From: Polytrichum commune
Lineage: Eukaryota; Streptophyta; Polytrichopsida; Polytrichales; Polytrichaceae
Length of the DNA stretch: 64,000 nt
Reading direction: 5' to 3'
Assembly: GCA_950295325.1 (NCBI GenBank)
Contig: OX485804.1
Span: forward strand, 46,190,001 to 46,254,000
The position numbers were made by a program, and so were the translations under genes. The first letter of the stretch is position 1. Every line of letters begins with the position of its first letter. Positions 1 to 11,853 of this stretch are shown piece after piece. The notes under the pieces are model-generated. The model was not told the DNA's origin. It made no database searches and was given only the letters and a program-made list of their open reading frames with translations.

Positions 1-235
1 GTTCTCTCACTACAAAATATGGGTGACCACCAAGCATTATGCATTTATGCACATGTAGGATTCCATGTCACTTTCTCGATCATTTCTCGACATGCCCGGT
101 CATGGTCACTTCTATTTTTCACGATCTTTGTGCAAAACAAAGTGGGACCACCACTCTTTTCTTAACCAATGAGCAATGAGAAAATTCTGAAAGCAATGGT
201 CATGGTCACTAGTCACTAGTGTAAACATGCCATGA
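1..235. repeat. Dispersed repeat family E, copy cut by window edge
   Basis: This stretch resembles about 56780-57004: both share the 'accatg..cat tattcat', 'acatgtaggatt', 'accaatgag' and 'gtcatgg..cactagtgt' blocks in the same order. The right end (about 205-235) is the inverted form of the left end of the second copy (about 56521-56545). This fits a TIR element whose left part lies outside the window. No coding sequence was seen. Confidence 0.6.
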
Positions 236-391
236 GACAAGAGAAACACTAACTTAGTCTAAAATTAAGGTATGTGTCCCTATTGTGGGCACTTCCATGT
301 TCACAACCCAATATGGTCATTAGATTATCATTTCGCTAAAATTTGTAAAATCATTTGTAGCATGTCAGTGACAATTTGTGATCCAAGCTCA

Positions 392-836
392 GGGGCGGTT
401 TACACTATGGACCATGAAGTCGTCCCACGTAAGAGGCCTATTTTGCGTGGGACGACTTCATGGGATGACTTCCATGGTCCGAGTTACTAAAATATTAGTT
501 TTCATGGTTCATGGGCCCTTCACTAGGTGTAAACCGAATGTGGACCATGAAGAATGACCATGCACCAAAAAGGCTTAAAATGGCATTTTTCTGACATGGG
601 CCCTTGCTCTTTTTCCCGGACCACCTCTTTTGCTTGTCCCAACGGAAAACCCGTTGGACCATGGCAATGGATAGAGTAGGCTTAAAAAATAATATTTTGT
701 GGACCTCAACCTCCGTGGTCATTTTGCCATTTTTTCCTTGGTGTAAACCCAAGTCGTCCCGGGACGACTTCAACGTCCAATCACATCGCTTAGACGGCCG
801 TGGGACGACTTCATGGTCCATAGTGTAAACCGCCCC
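392..836. mobile_element. MITE with perfect 38-bp terminal inverted repeats
   Basis: Bases 392-429 and 799-836 are exact inverted repeats of 38 bp, starting GGGGCGGTTTACACTATGG. The element is flanked by TCA on both sides (389-391 and 837-839), a 3-bp target duplication. The inside carries degenerate extra copies of the TIR motif (around 450-485, 515-545 and 748-780). The short ORFs on both strands here are by-products of the inverted repeats. The TIR resembles that of the 53852-54167 element (GGTTGGGTTTACATTATGG), which has a TTA duplication. A PIF/Harbinger-like non-autonomous origin is therefore likely, although TCA departs from the usual TWA target. Confidence 0.85.
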
Positions 837-839
837 TCA

Positions 840-2144
840 TATGTACACGGGATCTTCAATCACAATTCAAATTCCATGATTCATAAAGGGGTTGTGTAGG
901 AGGGGGGGGGGTCCAATTTGAGATTTACTTGTGTTTAGAAGGGGCTTAGAGTGGCTATTTTTTGTGTGCCTACTTGAGTGTCAAACGGTGTGTAAAAGAG
1001 AATGTGCCACATTTAAACAAGCATGTCTCATATTCGAAACTATGTGTGTGAGGTACTTGTTGAATATATGGCAAACGGTTCGAAGATGGTTACAACATAG
1101 GTAAAACTCCGCTCTTTCATGGTCTCAAAGTGGGGAATTTACTCTTTCTTCAATTGTTGACGTCAATTTTTATGAATGAAAATGGATGTTAGCTTTAGGG
1201 TTGTGCACCTATGCCTAGAATGGCATGATCACTTCTTATATGCTCCAACATCAAAATCTAAACAATTTATGTATGCTTGAAGTGCAATTAAAACCCTCAC
1301 TAGTCAACCACATAAGACACACATACCTAAATGGAGTCTTGTTAGTGAGCTCATTGATCTAGGTTGAAGACTTGCCTTACTTGATAGGCGATGGGGCCTT
1401 TTCCAAAATGCAGCAAATTGTTCACCCTCACATAAAAACACTTACGAGCTTGCAAATGATTTTGATAGACGTGTGTTTGATAGACGTACCCAACATATAA
1501 TCTAAAACAAACACTATGTACCATTGTGGGTCATTTGAAGTCCTAGAACTGCGGGCAACAGTACCTAGTGTTGGTTTTGGATATTTAAAGTTTTAAGTGA
1601 TTCCTTTTGTGGATTTACCATCCTACAATCCCACACGGGATTGAAGTTTAGTGTGACTTACGGGAATCACATGCGGTGAGGGTATAATTGTTTGGAGGGT
1701 ATTATCTTGAACAAAAGGAGTTACATGACCCATTCAATTAGTTCATCTTCTAATTATGCATATTTTGTAGTACCTTCCAGTTACTTCGAAAGTTTGGGGT
1801 TAGTCATTTTCATGTACCATATGCTTATTATAAATCAACAAGTGGTTGGTTGGAAGATTGCTATGTCCTATGATCATCCTCCACACGTGGCCAATTCTAA
1901 TTGATTGTCCAACCGAGGCCAATATTTGGCTCATTTGAAAAAGGCAAAGGCAATAATCCATTGCAATGCGGTTTAGCCTCAAAGAAATTCTGTAAGCCAC
2001 AATACAAAAATGCATACACAAAATTGATACGCACTCAAGAGCAACAAGAAATGCATTTATTGCAGAAGCCTAAACCAAAGACATCCCCAAGTATAGTGAT
2101 GAGAATCCTACTTCACTTTTATCCATGTGAAAATATTACCATCA
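840..2144. other. Intergenic, no gene seen
   Basis: AT-rich DNA with only short ORFs that match nothing recognisable. It contains a run of ten G (902-911). Confidence 0.5.
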
Positions 2145-2147
2145 CAA

Positions 2148-2473
2148 TACTAGTAGAAAACCATGCCCAAAAAAAGGGCAGCCGAAATCGGCTGCGGTTG
2201 TTTTGACTAGCCTGATTTGCAATCACTAAATGACTACAAATTTTTCTTTTTCATTTTGCCACTGAAATTTTAGGAATTTGGGGTGTGTAATATACCGTTG
2301 GAAAGGTAATTTCAAGACTTTTCCAACGGTATATTACATGCCCCAATTTCCAAAAACATTAGTTTCTAAAACAAAACAAAATTTGTTGTCGTTTAGTGAT
2401 TGCAAATCAGGTTGGTCAAAAGAACCGCAGCCGATTTCGGTGTGGTTCTTTTTGGCATAGTTTTCTACTAGTG
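2148..2473. mobile_element. CACTA-type fold-back MITE (hairpin)
   Basis: The two halves are inverted copies of each other over about 150 bp per arm, meeting near 2310. The right terminus reads inward CACTAGTAGAAAA; the left terminus reads TACTAGTAGAAAA (one substitution). CAA flanks the element on both sides (2145-2147 and 2474-2476), the 3-bp target duplication expected for the CACTA (En/Spm) superfamily. The arms share the blocks 'CCGAAATCGGCTGCGGTT' and 'CTGATTTGCAATCACTAAA'. There is no coding capacity. A transcript would fold into a long, imperfect hairpin. Confidence 0.85.
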
Positions 2474-2476
2474 CAA

Positions 2477-4143
2477 GGACAAAAAGTCAACAAATAAGTA
2501 ATTGTGCCAACATTTAATTGATAGAAGGTATACAATTTGTAGATACCAACAAAACAAGGCAAAATTGTGTGTTCATGAACACAAAGTTAAAGAAGCATCG
2601 GAAAGGGTTTCTAAAGCTGAAATGTTTTCTTTATTAAAACGCAACCCTTTCTTTTAATCTTGGTTGGATGCCTGAGTCTCTTGCATGATAGCAACAATCC
2701 ACAGTCTCAAAATAGATCGACAGCTACTGAAGACAATGCCAATGATGGAGCTGACTTGGACAATATCAATGGCTCTTAAAATATCAATGATTTACTTATA
2801 ATTAATTGGGAAGAGTGTTCATAATCCATGTGGGAGTGGGTAATTCACGGCATCGTAAATTTATCTATTACTATGACGTAAAATCCTTCTTTGTCCCATG
2901 TCACAACACTAATGACATTCTTTGAACATTGGGATTCATAAAACTTCACCCAACGTTCAAGGAACGGCGGCAAGGTGTTAGAATACTCCTATTCCCAATA
3001 GACTAAGTTGAGGCTACCATGTTACATTAATCTATCTAATGGCATTGAAGAACTAATTTCATAAAGAACTCTACAAAATCCATTAGTGTTTAGAATGTAG
3101 TTTACTTGTGTTATTCCAACATGTTGCACATGTGCATATCAATCATGAATCACTTTACCGTGGTCCCAACAGTCCAACCCCACCACCTTGCTATTTCCAT
3201 TTGCCATTCTCGGAATGGTTGAATACCATGGGGCAGTGGCCTCACCACGACTATTTTATCCATTGTATAGTAGATTGTCATATGCTGCATGACATGCTAT
3301 CAAATAACCAAGACACTCCCTCTCTTTCAGATTCGGAGTTTAGGTTTGTGACTGTCTTGAAATCTACACTTAAATGGTTACCAATGTACGAAGATCTTAG
3401 ATTTGCAATCTAAAATGAAGAGGTCGCGTCACATTTTCCAAAATTTTGACGATTTTACAAGTGGTGTCCGTTTCAGTCTAACACACCTCATAAGCAAGCA
3501 GAGGAGATACAGTGTGATGCGTCCATAGGACACTTCAATAGTCAAGAAAAAGTTGGTTGCATGCAATCTGACTGTACGAATAGTGGGGAAAGAGGATGAG
3601 TCTACCACTGCCTTTTGCAAAGCCTCTTTGAGTGCTGGACCGTCTTTGAGAGACGTCAAATTGGCCAAGTGAAATGTTGACAAGTTGGTGAGTTTCTTTT
3701 TAAGAAAGGAGTTGGATGATTTTTATTTTTTTTAATCAGTGACATGGTCAAAGGAAGGGTGCAAACCATGAGTTTGAGAAAAATCATTTCGAAAATATTT
3801 ACTTTTCTTTAATAGATGAAGGGAGATTGAGATTTGGGTCAAGAAGAGAGGATTCATGAGCTTGGGCCCAAACTTGAATTTGAGTTCCAGGAATACACAT
3901 CAACCTCCTCCATGTGGGTTGTGATGACATCATTCTCCTCCATTTGGCCAAGTTGATGTCACCCTCTCGTCATTCAAACACTAAATGAGGGTCAATGAGT
4001 TAAGCTACACAACTTACATTTAGAAATCCCTAAAGTGCCTTTACTTTCTGGGCTGAAGTCCGGAATACCTTAAAAACACAGGGTCACTTTACCGGTAAAC
4101 TCTAAAAGCTCAAAATTTATGTTGCATCAGCTCATGAACACTA
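2477..4143. other. Intergenic / downstream flank of the oxygenase gene
   Basis: No recognisable gene. The part nearest 4143 would contain the 3' untranslated region of the minus-strand oxygenase gene. The short ORFs here match no known family. Confidence 0.45.
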
Positions 4144-7100
4144 CTACCTCCTTGATTGGTATCCCTCCGCACCATAGTATTTGTTCGTGGTCTTCTTTGA
4201 GAACTCCGCAAAGGTGCAACCGTTTGTCCACCTTGAACCCAAGTTAGGGATGTGAGCCTCCACAATAGAAGCTAGTCCTCCTCCTAGCATCTCTTCTCCA
4301 CTTTGTTTCTTAAGTTGGGGAGGGAGAGTGAGCACCCTATTCCACGCGGGTTGCAAAAACACGGCCATGGTTTCACGACTCACATCACTCGCTTGAGTCG
4401 GTCGCATGACACGATGTGCTCGAGCCACTAATTCCCCACCCGAGAGTATTTGAGCAGCCTCCCCAACTTGCACTAACAAACAATCCATAGAAATTGTGAG
4501 AAAGGCAGTTTTTCCATGGGTGTCCATTATCTGCAAGGCCGAGTGGCCATCCGGGGCCTTGCACAATTGGACAAATGTTCTTTTCTCAGGTTGTTCTGCT
4601 TCAATTAATCCTGAAGTAGCAGCTACTAAGCTTCCATTTTGACATTTGACACCATTTTCACTCTTGGTGTTGGGACTGACTTTGTCCCACAGCTCTGCCA
4701 TGTGCCCTGTGATAGATGGTATCCTTCCACCTGCCCCACCATGTTTTTCATATTTTATATTGGAGTGAATATTTTTAAATGAGGAAGAGTTTTTATGTTC
4801 GCGTGAATCTACGCTATGATCTAGTGCAGGTTTGAGAAAGAGGGGGGAGGTAAGAACTGTCAAAATGCCGTAGTCGCAGTGCCACTGCTGCCATGAAGTG
4901 GACACAAGGCCTGGATCAGAGGCTTTTTCTTCTGTTTTAGATGGACAATTTTCCAGCTCACTCCATGCTCTGTTTGAGTTTTTCTGCACATCACTTTCAT
5001 GAAAACTTAAGATTTCAGAAGCTGGACTAATATAATTTGCCTCACACTATTTATAGTCATAATGTATTTGATTGGCGTTTAAAAACTTTGAAGAAGAAAA
5101 GAGAATTTTTTGGAGAAGAAAAGTTACGATAGTTTAGAACCTCCAGAATATCGTAACATCCTTTTGATGTCCTATGGGAGTTTCTTTTACAGCAAAAGTT
5201 GTTGGCAACAATCGAAACAACATGATCATGTTTTTGCAATTTGGTTCAGAATTCATGTTGATTACAAAGTGCACTTCATAGTGCTTAAGAGATTCATAGA
5301 ATATGCATATACTCACATCACTTTCCTTTGCGATTTTCTATTTGGATCCAGTAATGAATATGTCCTCACAGAAAACTGGCTCACAAAATGTTTTACTTAG
5401 GTGAAGCAAATTTTAAACTGTCACTCAAATAGTGCCTATGAAAATGAGTGTACGAAGGGTGTGTTGCTGTCACATGCCAACCTTTTGCTTGGATGTCTTC
5501 AAATGTTTTGATAAAATATTCTGCTCCTGAAGAGAGTGATAGTAGATAAGTCGACCTTTCGCAGTGCCCGATTCCTTAATTGCATGCTCAAGGCCTGCCT
5601 CACTGCCACTTTGCAAGCCAAAATATGAAATTCCAAGATCAAAACTCTTGAAATAACCAGTAAATCAAGTCCCTAAGATTCACAAAGTATGCTAGAAATT
5701 GACCAATTGTTTGACCTAGAAATATATCCCAAAGCAAGTATGAAGAATTCAATGACTTATGAAGAAACCTCACACATCGTCTGCCAAACTTACCACAAAT
5801 TTCCATTACGACTGTGCACATCACATAGTCGAGCAATTGCAAGCCCCACTTCTACCATGCACATGCCCAGTCGGTTGAACAAATATCCGAGGTCACAAAA
5901 ACTATCTTCTTCGTCCTCGGAGGAGTCCAAGTCACCCTTGGAAGTAGGTGCATATTTGCTGTGCTCTGCAAAACCTGTTCATACAAGAAATGCAATTACC
6001 TAAGAGTGCTTCCTGCTTCGATTCTTGATAAATGATTATTCCTGGAAATTTGCCACACGGCTGTCTTATATTGCATGAAACGCATTCATATCCCACTTGA
6101 AACTATACCTCGGCATTAAAAAATATGAACCCGGAAGCACCTTACACTTAAATTTACTATCCTTGAGATGATTGGGGTTAAACCAGAACACTGGCATCAT
6201 CAGTCTGGAAATTAAACATAATCACTACCTTTTCTAATAAGTCAACCTGGAAGCAATTCTGCAAGATACACTTATGTGGAGGTAGAAGGTGAGAACTATG
6301 GCATCAGACAACAGCTTAAACACCCAAGGTTGAAAATGCAAGGTATTACAAAATTTAAGGTTCACCACAGTAGGTTTTCTATCAGAGGGCCCATAGTGTC
6401 AAAAAGGAAAGCCTAAGAAAGATCTGCTCCTTGTACTAAAACTTCTGGTGAACAATTTGCTGGAGTTTGCAAGCCCATGGTTGCATTGTTCAATGCCACG
6501 TACACAAAAAGAGTCACATAAAGAGCCTACACTTGCATGCTTTTTCAACAATATCTTACCTGGTGCACTTCCAAATTGGAGTTGAGCTGCAAATGAAGAG
6601 ACCGGACGGTCAGGAGCCTTCATTGAAACGTCTGTTCCTAAGCCATGTTCCTGCACACTTACAAATGGGACTATCAATGGGTAAACAACACAAAAAAAAT
6701 CTGCAGAAAGTCTATTCTAGAGTCAGTCCTGTGGTTGCCCTACAAAGCCCACAAGCTTCTTATGCCAAGTGCCGAAGGACTAAAGAGTGGACTCGGGGAC
6801 CTGAGCAAAGTTGTGCATTTGAAACCCTTAAGCAAAAATGGGGTTCCACACCGGTGTTTCAGCATCCTGACGCCAGCCGCCCATTCCAACATCATATCGA
6901 TTGGAGTTCATTGGGTTATCCACTACATTGACTGATGATTTTGTATGATACAAAGACAAGGAAATCCAATACCTTCAAGAATGGACTTGGGGACTTGAGC
7001 AGAGCCGTGAATTTGAAACCAATGTTTTTGTTTTAAAGCCAAATCGCACCAAAACTAGGAAGGTGAATTTTCCCCTTTAGAACAAAAACTTCAAAAAAGA

Positions 7101-7769
7101 AAGGTCCAAAAAGCCAACGCAGCAACGTGGTGTGATGCGTCGGTGCCAACTCGGCATCATATGATACATACGCAACCTGTGTTCTCACCAACACATTAGC
7201 CATAACAGCTCCTCCCTTTGACCCAACTCCAAAATAATTGCATCCTATCGCCAACTTTAAATTTAGATGAAACAAACTAAAAGCCAAATGGCATTCTTCA
7301 TTGTGCATTGTGCAACCAACATGCAGATACTCGTAAATTATAACCGAAAAGAGAAAACCGTGTTTGAAGTTCTTAACCAGAAATTGTGTTCCGCATCACT
7401 GCTTTAACGTCCTGACGTCAGCCGCACATTCCCACTTCATACTGATTGGAGATCATTGGGTTTGGGATACGCACTACATTGACTGATGTTATGTTTTGTA
7501 TGATGCAAAGACGGGTAAAAACCCACTACCTTCAAAATTTTCAGGCGTTGTGCATGTGGCAGGAGGGCTAGCTTGTGGGCGAGCTGCAAAAGTCGGCCTC
7601 GTAGGCTCTCATAATCCTTCATTCCTCTTACAGCTACAACACCCTCACCCTTTGGTCCCAAAGCCTGCATACATGCTTGGGCCAAATCCGGATGTGGAAC
7701 CCCATTTTGGGGATTTCCGAAAGCAATTCCCAAGTGAGCCAGGAGTTGCTCGTAGTCAACCTCAAGCAT
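4144..7769 (-). CDS. 2-oxoglutarate/Fe(II)-dependent oxygenase, five exons
   Basis: I assembled exons 7769-7530, 6650-6560, 5965-5794, 5602-5482 and 4983-4144. Each junction has GT-AG ends and compatible phase (0, 1, 2, 0), giving about 487 residues. The product belongs to the isopenicillin-N-synthase-like 2OG oxygenase superfamily, in a plant clade without a known substrate. Iron-binding residues are visible: HCD in WQQWHCDYG (H243, D245) and H398 in ARAHRVMRP; the arginine of SRET (about R411) would bind 2-oxoglutarate. The N-terminal part has the clade's typical ILKEHGLGTDV and TAKGRLIYYH blocks; the C-terminus has FAEFSKKTTNKYYG. A poorly conserved stretch of about 80 residues separates HxD from the distal histidine. 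The start at 7769 is a choice: an in-frame ATG at 7795 (MAVWFLLHA) is possible. In exon 4 the acceptor could shift by 6 nt. No signal peptide is evident, so the product is probably cytosolic. The family assignment is firm; the function is unknown. Confidence 0.85.
6789..7540. repeat. Imperfect direct duplication in oxygenase intron 1
   Basis: The unit at 6789-6982 recurs as 6983-7025 plus about 7360-7540. The second copy is split by about 335 bp of unrelated sequence. Matching blocks include 'CACTACATTGACTGATG' (6920s and 7470s), 'TTTGTATGAT.CAAAGAC' and 'CGTCCTGACG.CAGCCGC'. The distal end of copy two overlaps the exon 1/intron 1 boundary of the oxygenase gene, so the donor region itself was part of the duplicated unit. 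Confidence 0.7.
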
Positions 7770-7795
7770 GGCATGAAGAAGGAACCAAACTGCCA

Positions 7796-8825
7796 TAAGA
7801 GAGACATAAAAACACACCAAAACCTTCAATGAAACTGTCTTGAGAGGATACACGAATATTTTTGTAGTAATTAACAGAGAAGGACAACAAATATGAGCCT
7901 AACATGGAAAAAGCCTACCAGGTATAGATCATTCAGATTCACAACAACGTCATCGTTTGTTCTTGTCTTTCTTCAATAAAGAACAGTGATATCAAGTGCA
8001 GGGTTGCAATCCGGTAGAGATTTCAAATTATGTTTCAACCAAAAATGTGCTTAATCCCTTCATCCCCAATTTCACCCAACACAAATGTCTTTCTTCATTA
8101 CGTTCTTGATTGCCCAATTGTTGACTTTCCTCCCAACTAGCGTCTCCACTGAAACTCTTAATGAAATTTGACCAAGATATACACTTCGAGATTGCCAAAT
8201 CCTTGAATTCTGTGTGTGGAATATTCATTTTAGAGAAAGCAAATCACCACATGACTCCAACCCAACAACAATTAGAGCAGGACAGTTAGTTTGCCCACCT
8301 TGGTCTGGAAATCTGAACCCCTCTGCTCCAAACTTCAATGCTAAAACCCTTTCTTAAACCCACTCCACTCCAACCTTCTCTCAATGTGGAGAAGAAACAT
8401 CAACAACATCGTCATCCATAAGAACATTTGGCAAGATTGAGAAGCATCCAAGATGTCGAAGAGAAAACAACAATTCCTCCCAACTCTTATCTCGAGTTCC
8501 TCTCGTCCTACAAAACCCAACTCTGATGACCAGCACGGTTGGTTGAAACCTCTGAATATGGTTGATTCAAGCGATAAAGTGTCAGGAGGTGAATCTGTTA
8601 GCGACCTGAAGCCCTCTAAAACCCTATTTTAAGGCGATTTTGAAGCAAGGAAATGCTGGGTTTACCATTCACATTTCTGAATGCTAATAAGTTACCCTAA
8701 TTATCATAGTGAATCTCAACTTATCTGCACGAATCTATCTCTCCCTGATGGCGAGATTCTCTTCAGTAAAGAGCAAACCCACAGGTTGTCATATCCATAT
8801 CGATATCCACAAATTTTCCCACGTC
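7796..8825. other. Upstream region of the oxygenase gene
   Basis: This should hold the promoter and 5' UTR of the minus-strand oxygenase gene. No convincing TATA box was picked out. One minus-strand ORF (8228-8028) is unrecognised. A 5' UTR intron ending near 7793 (tatggcag on the minus strand) is possible. Confidence 0.4.
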
Positions 8826-8990
8826 CATGATCAGTGTCCGGGGAAATTTTTGGGCATAATGAGCCGAGATCCTAATGTTTCCAAGACCAACTGGTTACAT
8901 GTTGACATCTTTTGGTTTTTCCTTTGTTACTTTTTAGATGATCTAATGAAACCACAATAGGTTCCAAGAAGTTAAGGATTAAGTTTCCAA
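8826..8990 (-). repeat. Dispersed repeat family R1, inverted copy
   Basis: Read on the minus strand, this matches the 3' parts of the copies at 30785-30960, 35600-35795 and 57487-57690. The common blocks are 'ACATGT..CCAGTTGG', 'CTTGGAAAC', 'GATC..GGC' and 'AATTTCCCCGGACAC'. It is non-coding. Confidence 0.65.
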
Positions 8991-9025
8991 TGAAGAGTCA
9001 ACCCCCTGGAGCCCGCACCACCTAT

Positions 9026-9200
9026 GGGTTTCCTCATAAACCACCAGAGCACTCTGCCAATCAATCCTACTATAATCAATCAAAGCACCCCAAATAACTT
9101 GATGAACCTTCTAAATAGGCCACTGGATTTGTTGGAAAACAAGATCATTATGCTCCCACCAAACAATCCAAAGGAGAGAGCTAAGAAGCAAGATCCAAAT
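9026..9200 (-). pseudogene. LINE reverse-transcriptase C-terminal remnant
   Basis: On the minus strand one frame reads LLWIVWWEHNDLVFQQIQWP, then an in-frame stop, then KVHQVIWGALIDYSRIDW. This resembles the C-terminal region of plant non-LTR retrotransposon polymerases (W-x-x-W-x-x-R/H-N-D-x-V-F). The internal stop and lack of upstream polymerase motifs mark it as a dead fragment. The adjacent 9314-9560 stretch may belong to the same relic, but I could not align it. Confidence 0.5.
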
Positions 9201-9299
9201 CATATTAAATTTCTTCAAGTTCTTGGGCAAACTCTTGTGAAAGAAAGATTGCATAATTGTAAACAACCTCCACAAACTTCAATTAGAGAGATTACAAAA

Positions 9300-11845
9300 C
9301 AACCTCCAATTTAATGTACACACCATACATTGAGCGAGCATGCAGGCATAAAACTTGCATTCCACCATCTCTATTGTCCCATGACCATAGTAGGTGCAAC
9401 CGATTTCAATTTGATTTGAGACATTGCCTCTTCAATCATTCACTACCACCACCCGATAATAAACTAGAAGAAAACAATATCCTTTTGGAATATGGTGTTG
9501 TGCCAAACCATTTCCCAACGCCAAATGTTGGGTGGATATCCAGGTCAAAAGGGTAATGAAAAGAGTTTGGCAGGTAAAGGGTACCCTTACCTAGAAGTAT
9601 TCGTCAAAGGGCATTATCCGCCAGGGATCCTTTCTTTACATGTACTCATCACCCGACCAATACAAATTTTGGAGCCAGACATCCTTACATGTTACTTAGA
9701 TAATTATCATTCAATGCTTGTTACCATTAGGATATTCATCCATCTAACACAACACATCCTTCATTGGAGCTTTGCTTCCTCCAAAACAAATTGGTTATAT
9801 TCCTCTTGTTTCCAAAAGGCATGCACTCTCACCACTTTGAATTATGGTGAAGTTCGATTGTGGGTTGTTTGTGTGCATCTTAACATTGAGTTACTAGTTG
9901 TTGTTCTCGTTTATTCAACTGAACTTTGAGTAACAAACACCTAGAATGATATTCATGAGTGAAATTTCATTGCAAAGATCATGAGACATAGTACAAGATA
10001 GACTCATCCCTTTTGATGGTTTTGAAATATGACTCATGAGAGCTCACTATAGAGATCATGAGGTGTACTACAAGACATGTCCATTGCTTTCCCAATTTAA
10101 TGAACGTTTGAGTGACATATGATCACTGGAATGTGAAGGTATCTATTCTTGATATATTTTCTTTGTTCAACATTGAGAACTCATCAATATCAAACGACTT
10201 GATGGGACATGTTGTATGAAAGCTCATTGTAAAGATAAGGAGGTGTACTACAAAGCAATTTCATTGTTTACCTTAATTCAATGACGATTTGAGTGAAATA
10301 TGAGCATTTGGAATTTGAAGTACGGATTATTGTCTTTATTCTCTTGTTGTCTTTATATTTTATGTATGTTTGTTACAATCATTGTTTAGGCTTCTTCCAA
10401 GTTCATTATTTTTATTGAGGTCTAAATTGTATGAGGTTAAAATTGGAAATGAACACAAGAATGAAACAAAGCATGTTTTTTAATCAATTTTAATTGCTTG
10501 CAAATTACCTACACCTATGAACACTCGATCTACATCCAAGATGGTTATGCTACATAAATAAAGTCAATACAAAGAAGCAATAACTTTGTGTTAGTCTTGA
10601 CAAATTGAGTGTCAACTCCACAAACATGGGCAATAGCTAAAGCTATAACCTCAAACCTCTCCCATATTGTGTATCAAAACAATTTAACCTTTTGGAATTA
10701 TCCTTTACCGCATCCTAAGGGAAGTTAAAGGGTAACTATGATGACCCTACTCCGTGGTTACTCACCAAAATTTGGCAAAGTTAAGGATATTCTTTAGAGC
10801 ATTGCCACTGGTAGTTGCACTGAACTGCAAAATGAATGCTCTAAAGTTGAGTTTAGTATTGAAGTGTCCCACTGGTCTAGATATTGGATAAAGTTCGACC
10901 TTGAATAAGACAAGGTCTTATCTTCCCCTCCAATACTTTTGGAGTCACCTCATAGTTAAAAGGGTTTGAGTTTGAGAAGCAACCAAGTGAAGATCACGAC
11001 TACAGGATAATTACCAATCATTGTAGAAAATTACAAATCATCACATTTCCCATCTCAACCATGTACCTACCCTGAAAAGTAAGTTAGTTGGTGGGGCACT
11101 TGAATGCTACCCTCACTGAACTCCAACGAACTTTAGTTATGTGGTTCGATCTTTCCATTCAATTCAGCTTGACCGGTAGTGATGCTTTAAATTTTGGGTA
11201 TAGATTTTGGGTTGTGTATCCTTACTCTTAAACTTTAACTTCCCAAGCAACCATTATTTGGTTGATAAATGATTTCTTCCCTACATTAATCCTATCTAAT
11301 TTATTCATCCACAATCAAATTAATGACACATGACACATGCACATGACTCATGCAATTTGGAGATGATCAGAATGTGTAAAAATATGTTAAAAGTGGGAAG
11401 TGGTCATGTTTTTGTTGAGTTGGGAGATCATGTGAGGGTGTTGACTCTAATTAATGATTGCCATTCTAATGCGAAACTTTGCATGAACATCAATGATGTT
11501 ATCTTTGATAAAAAGTGAAACTTTTTATAATGTTCATGTAAACACAACCTTTGTGTTCACACCAACCATCCAATTTAAGTTTCAGACACTCTCTACTTGT
11601 TAAGGAATTTTTTGCATCGACATAGTTTGAAATGTGGGATAATGTACATACTCCAAGTGCAAGGTGGTTAGCTTATTATGGTTTGGCATGAGAGTTTGTG
11701 AAGATGCTCAACTATATAGTTGTTCCCATTTAGTGGATCACACAAGCATTTTGCTCATTTTCCATGTGGATTTGATTGGTCAAAGGTCTTTTTTGGGGGA
11801 TAAAACATGGCATTTTCTTGTGCATCCCTTCCTTTAATTATTATA
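9300..11845. other. Intergenic, repeat-derived, no gene
   Basis: AT-rich DNA without recognisable coding sequence. Around 9950-10330 a unit of about 180 bp recurs imperfectly, sharing 'CATTG.AAAGAT.A.GAG', 'GTACTACAA' and 'GAATTTGAAG'-like blocks. This suggests an old tandem duplication. Confidence 0.45.
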
Positions 11846-11853
11846 CTGTAGAG

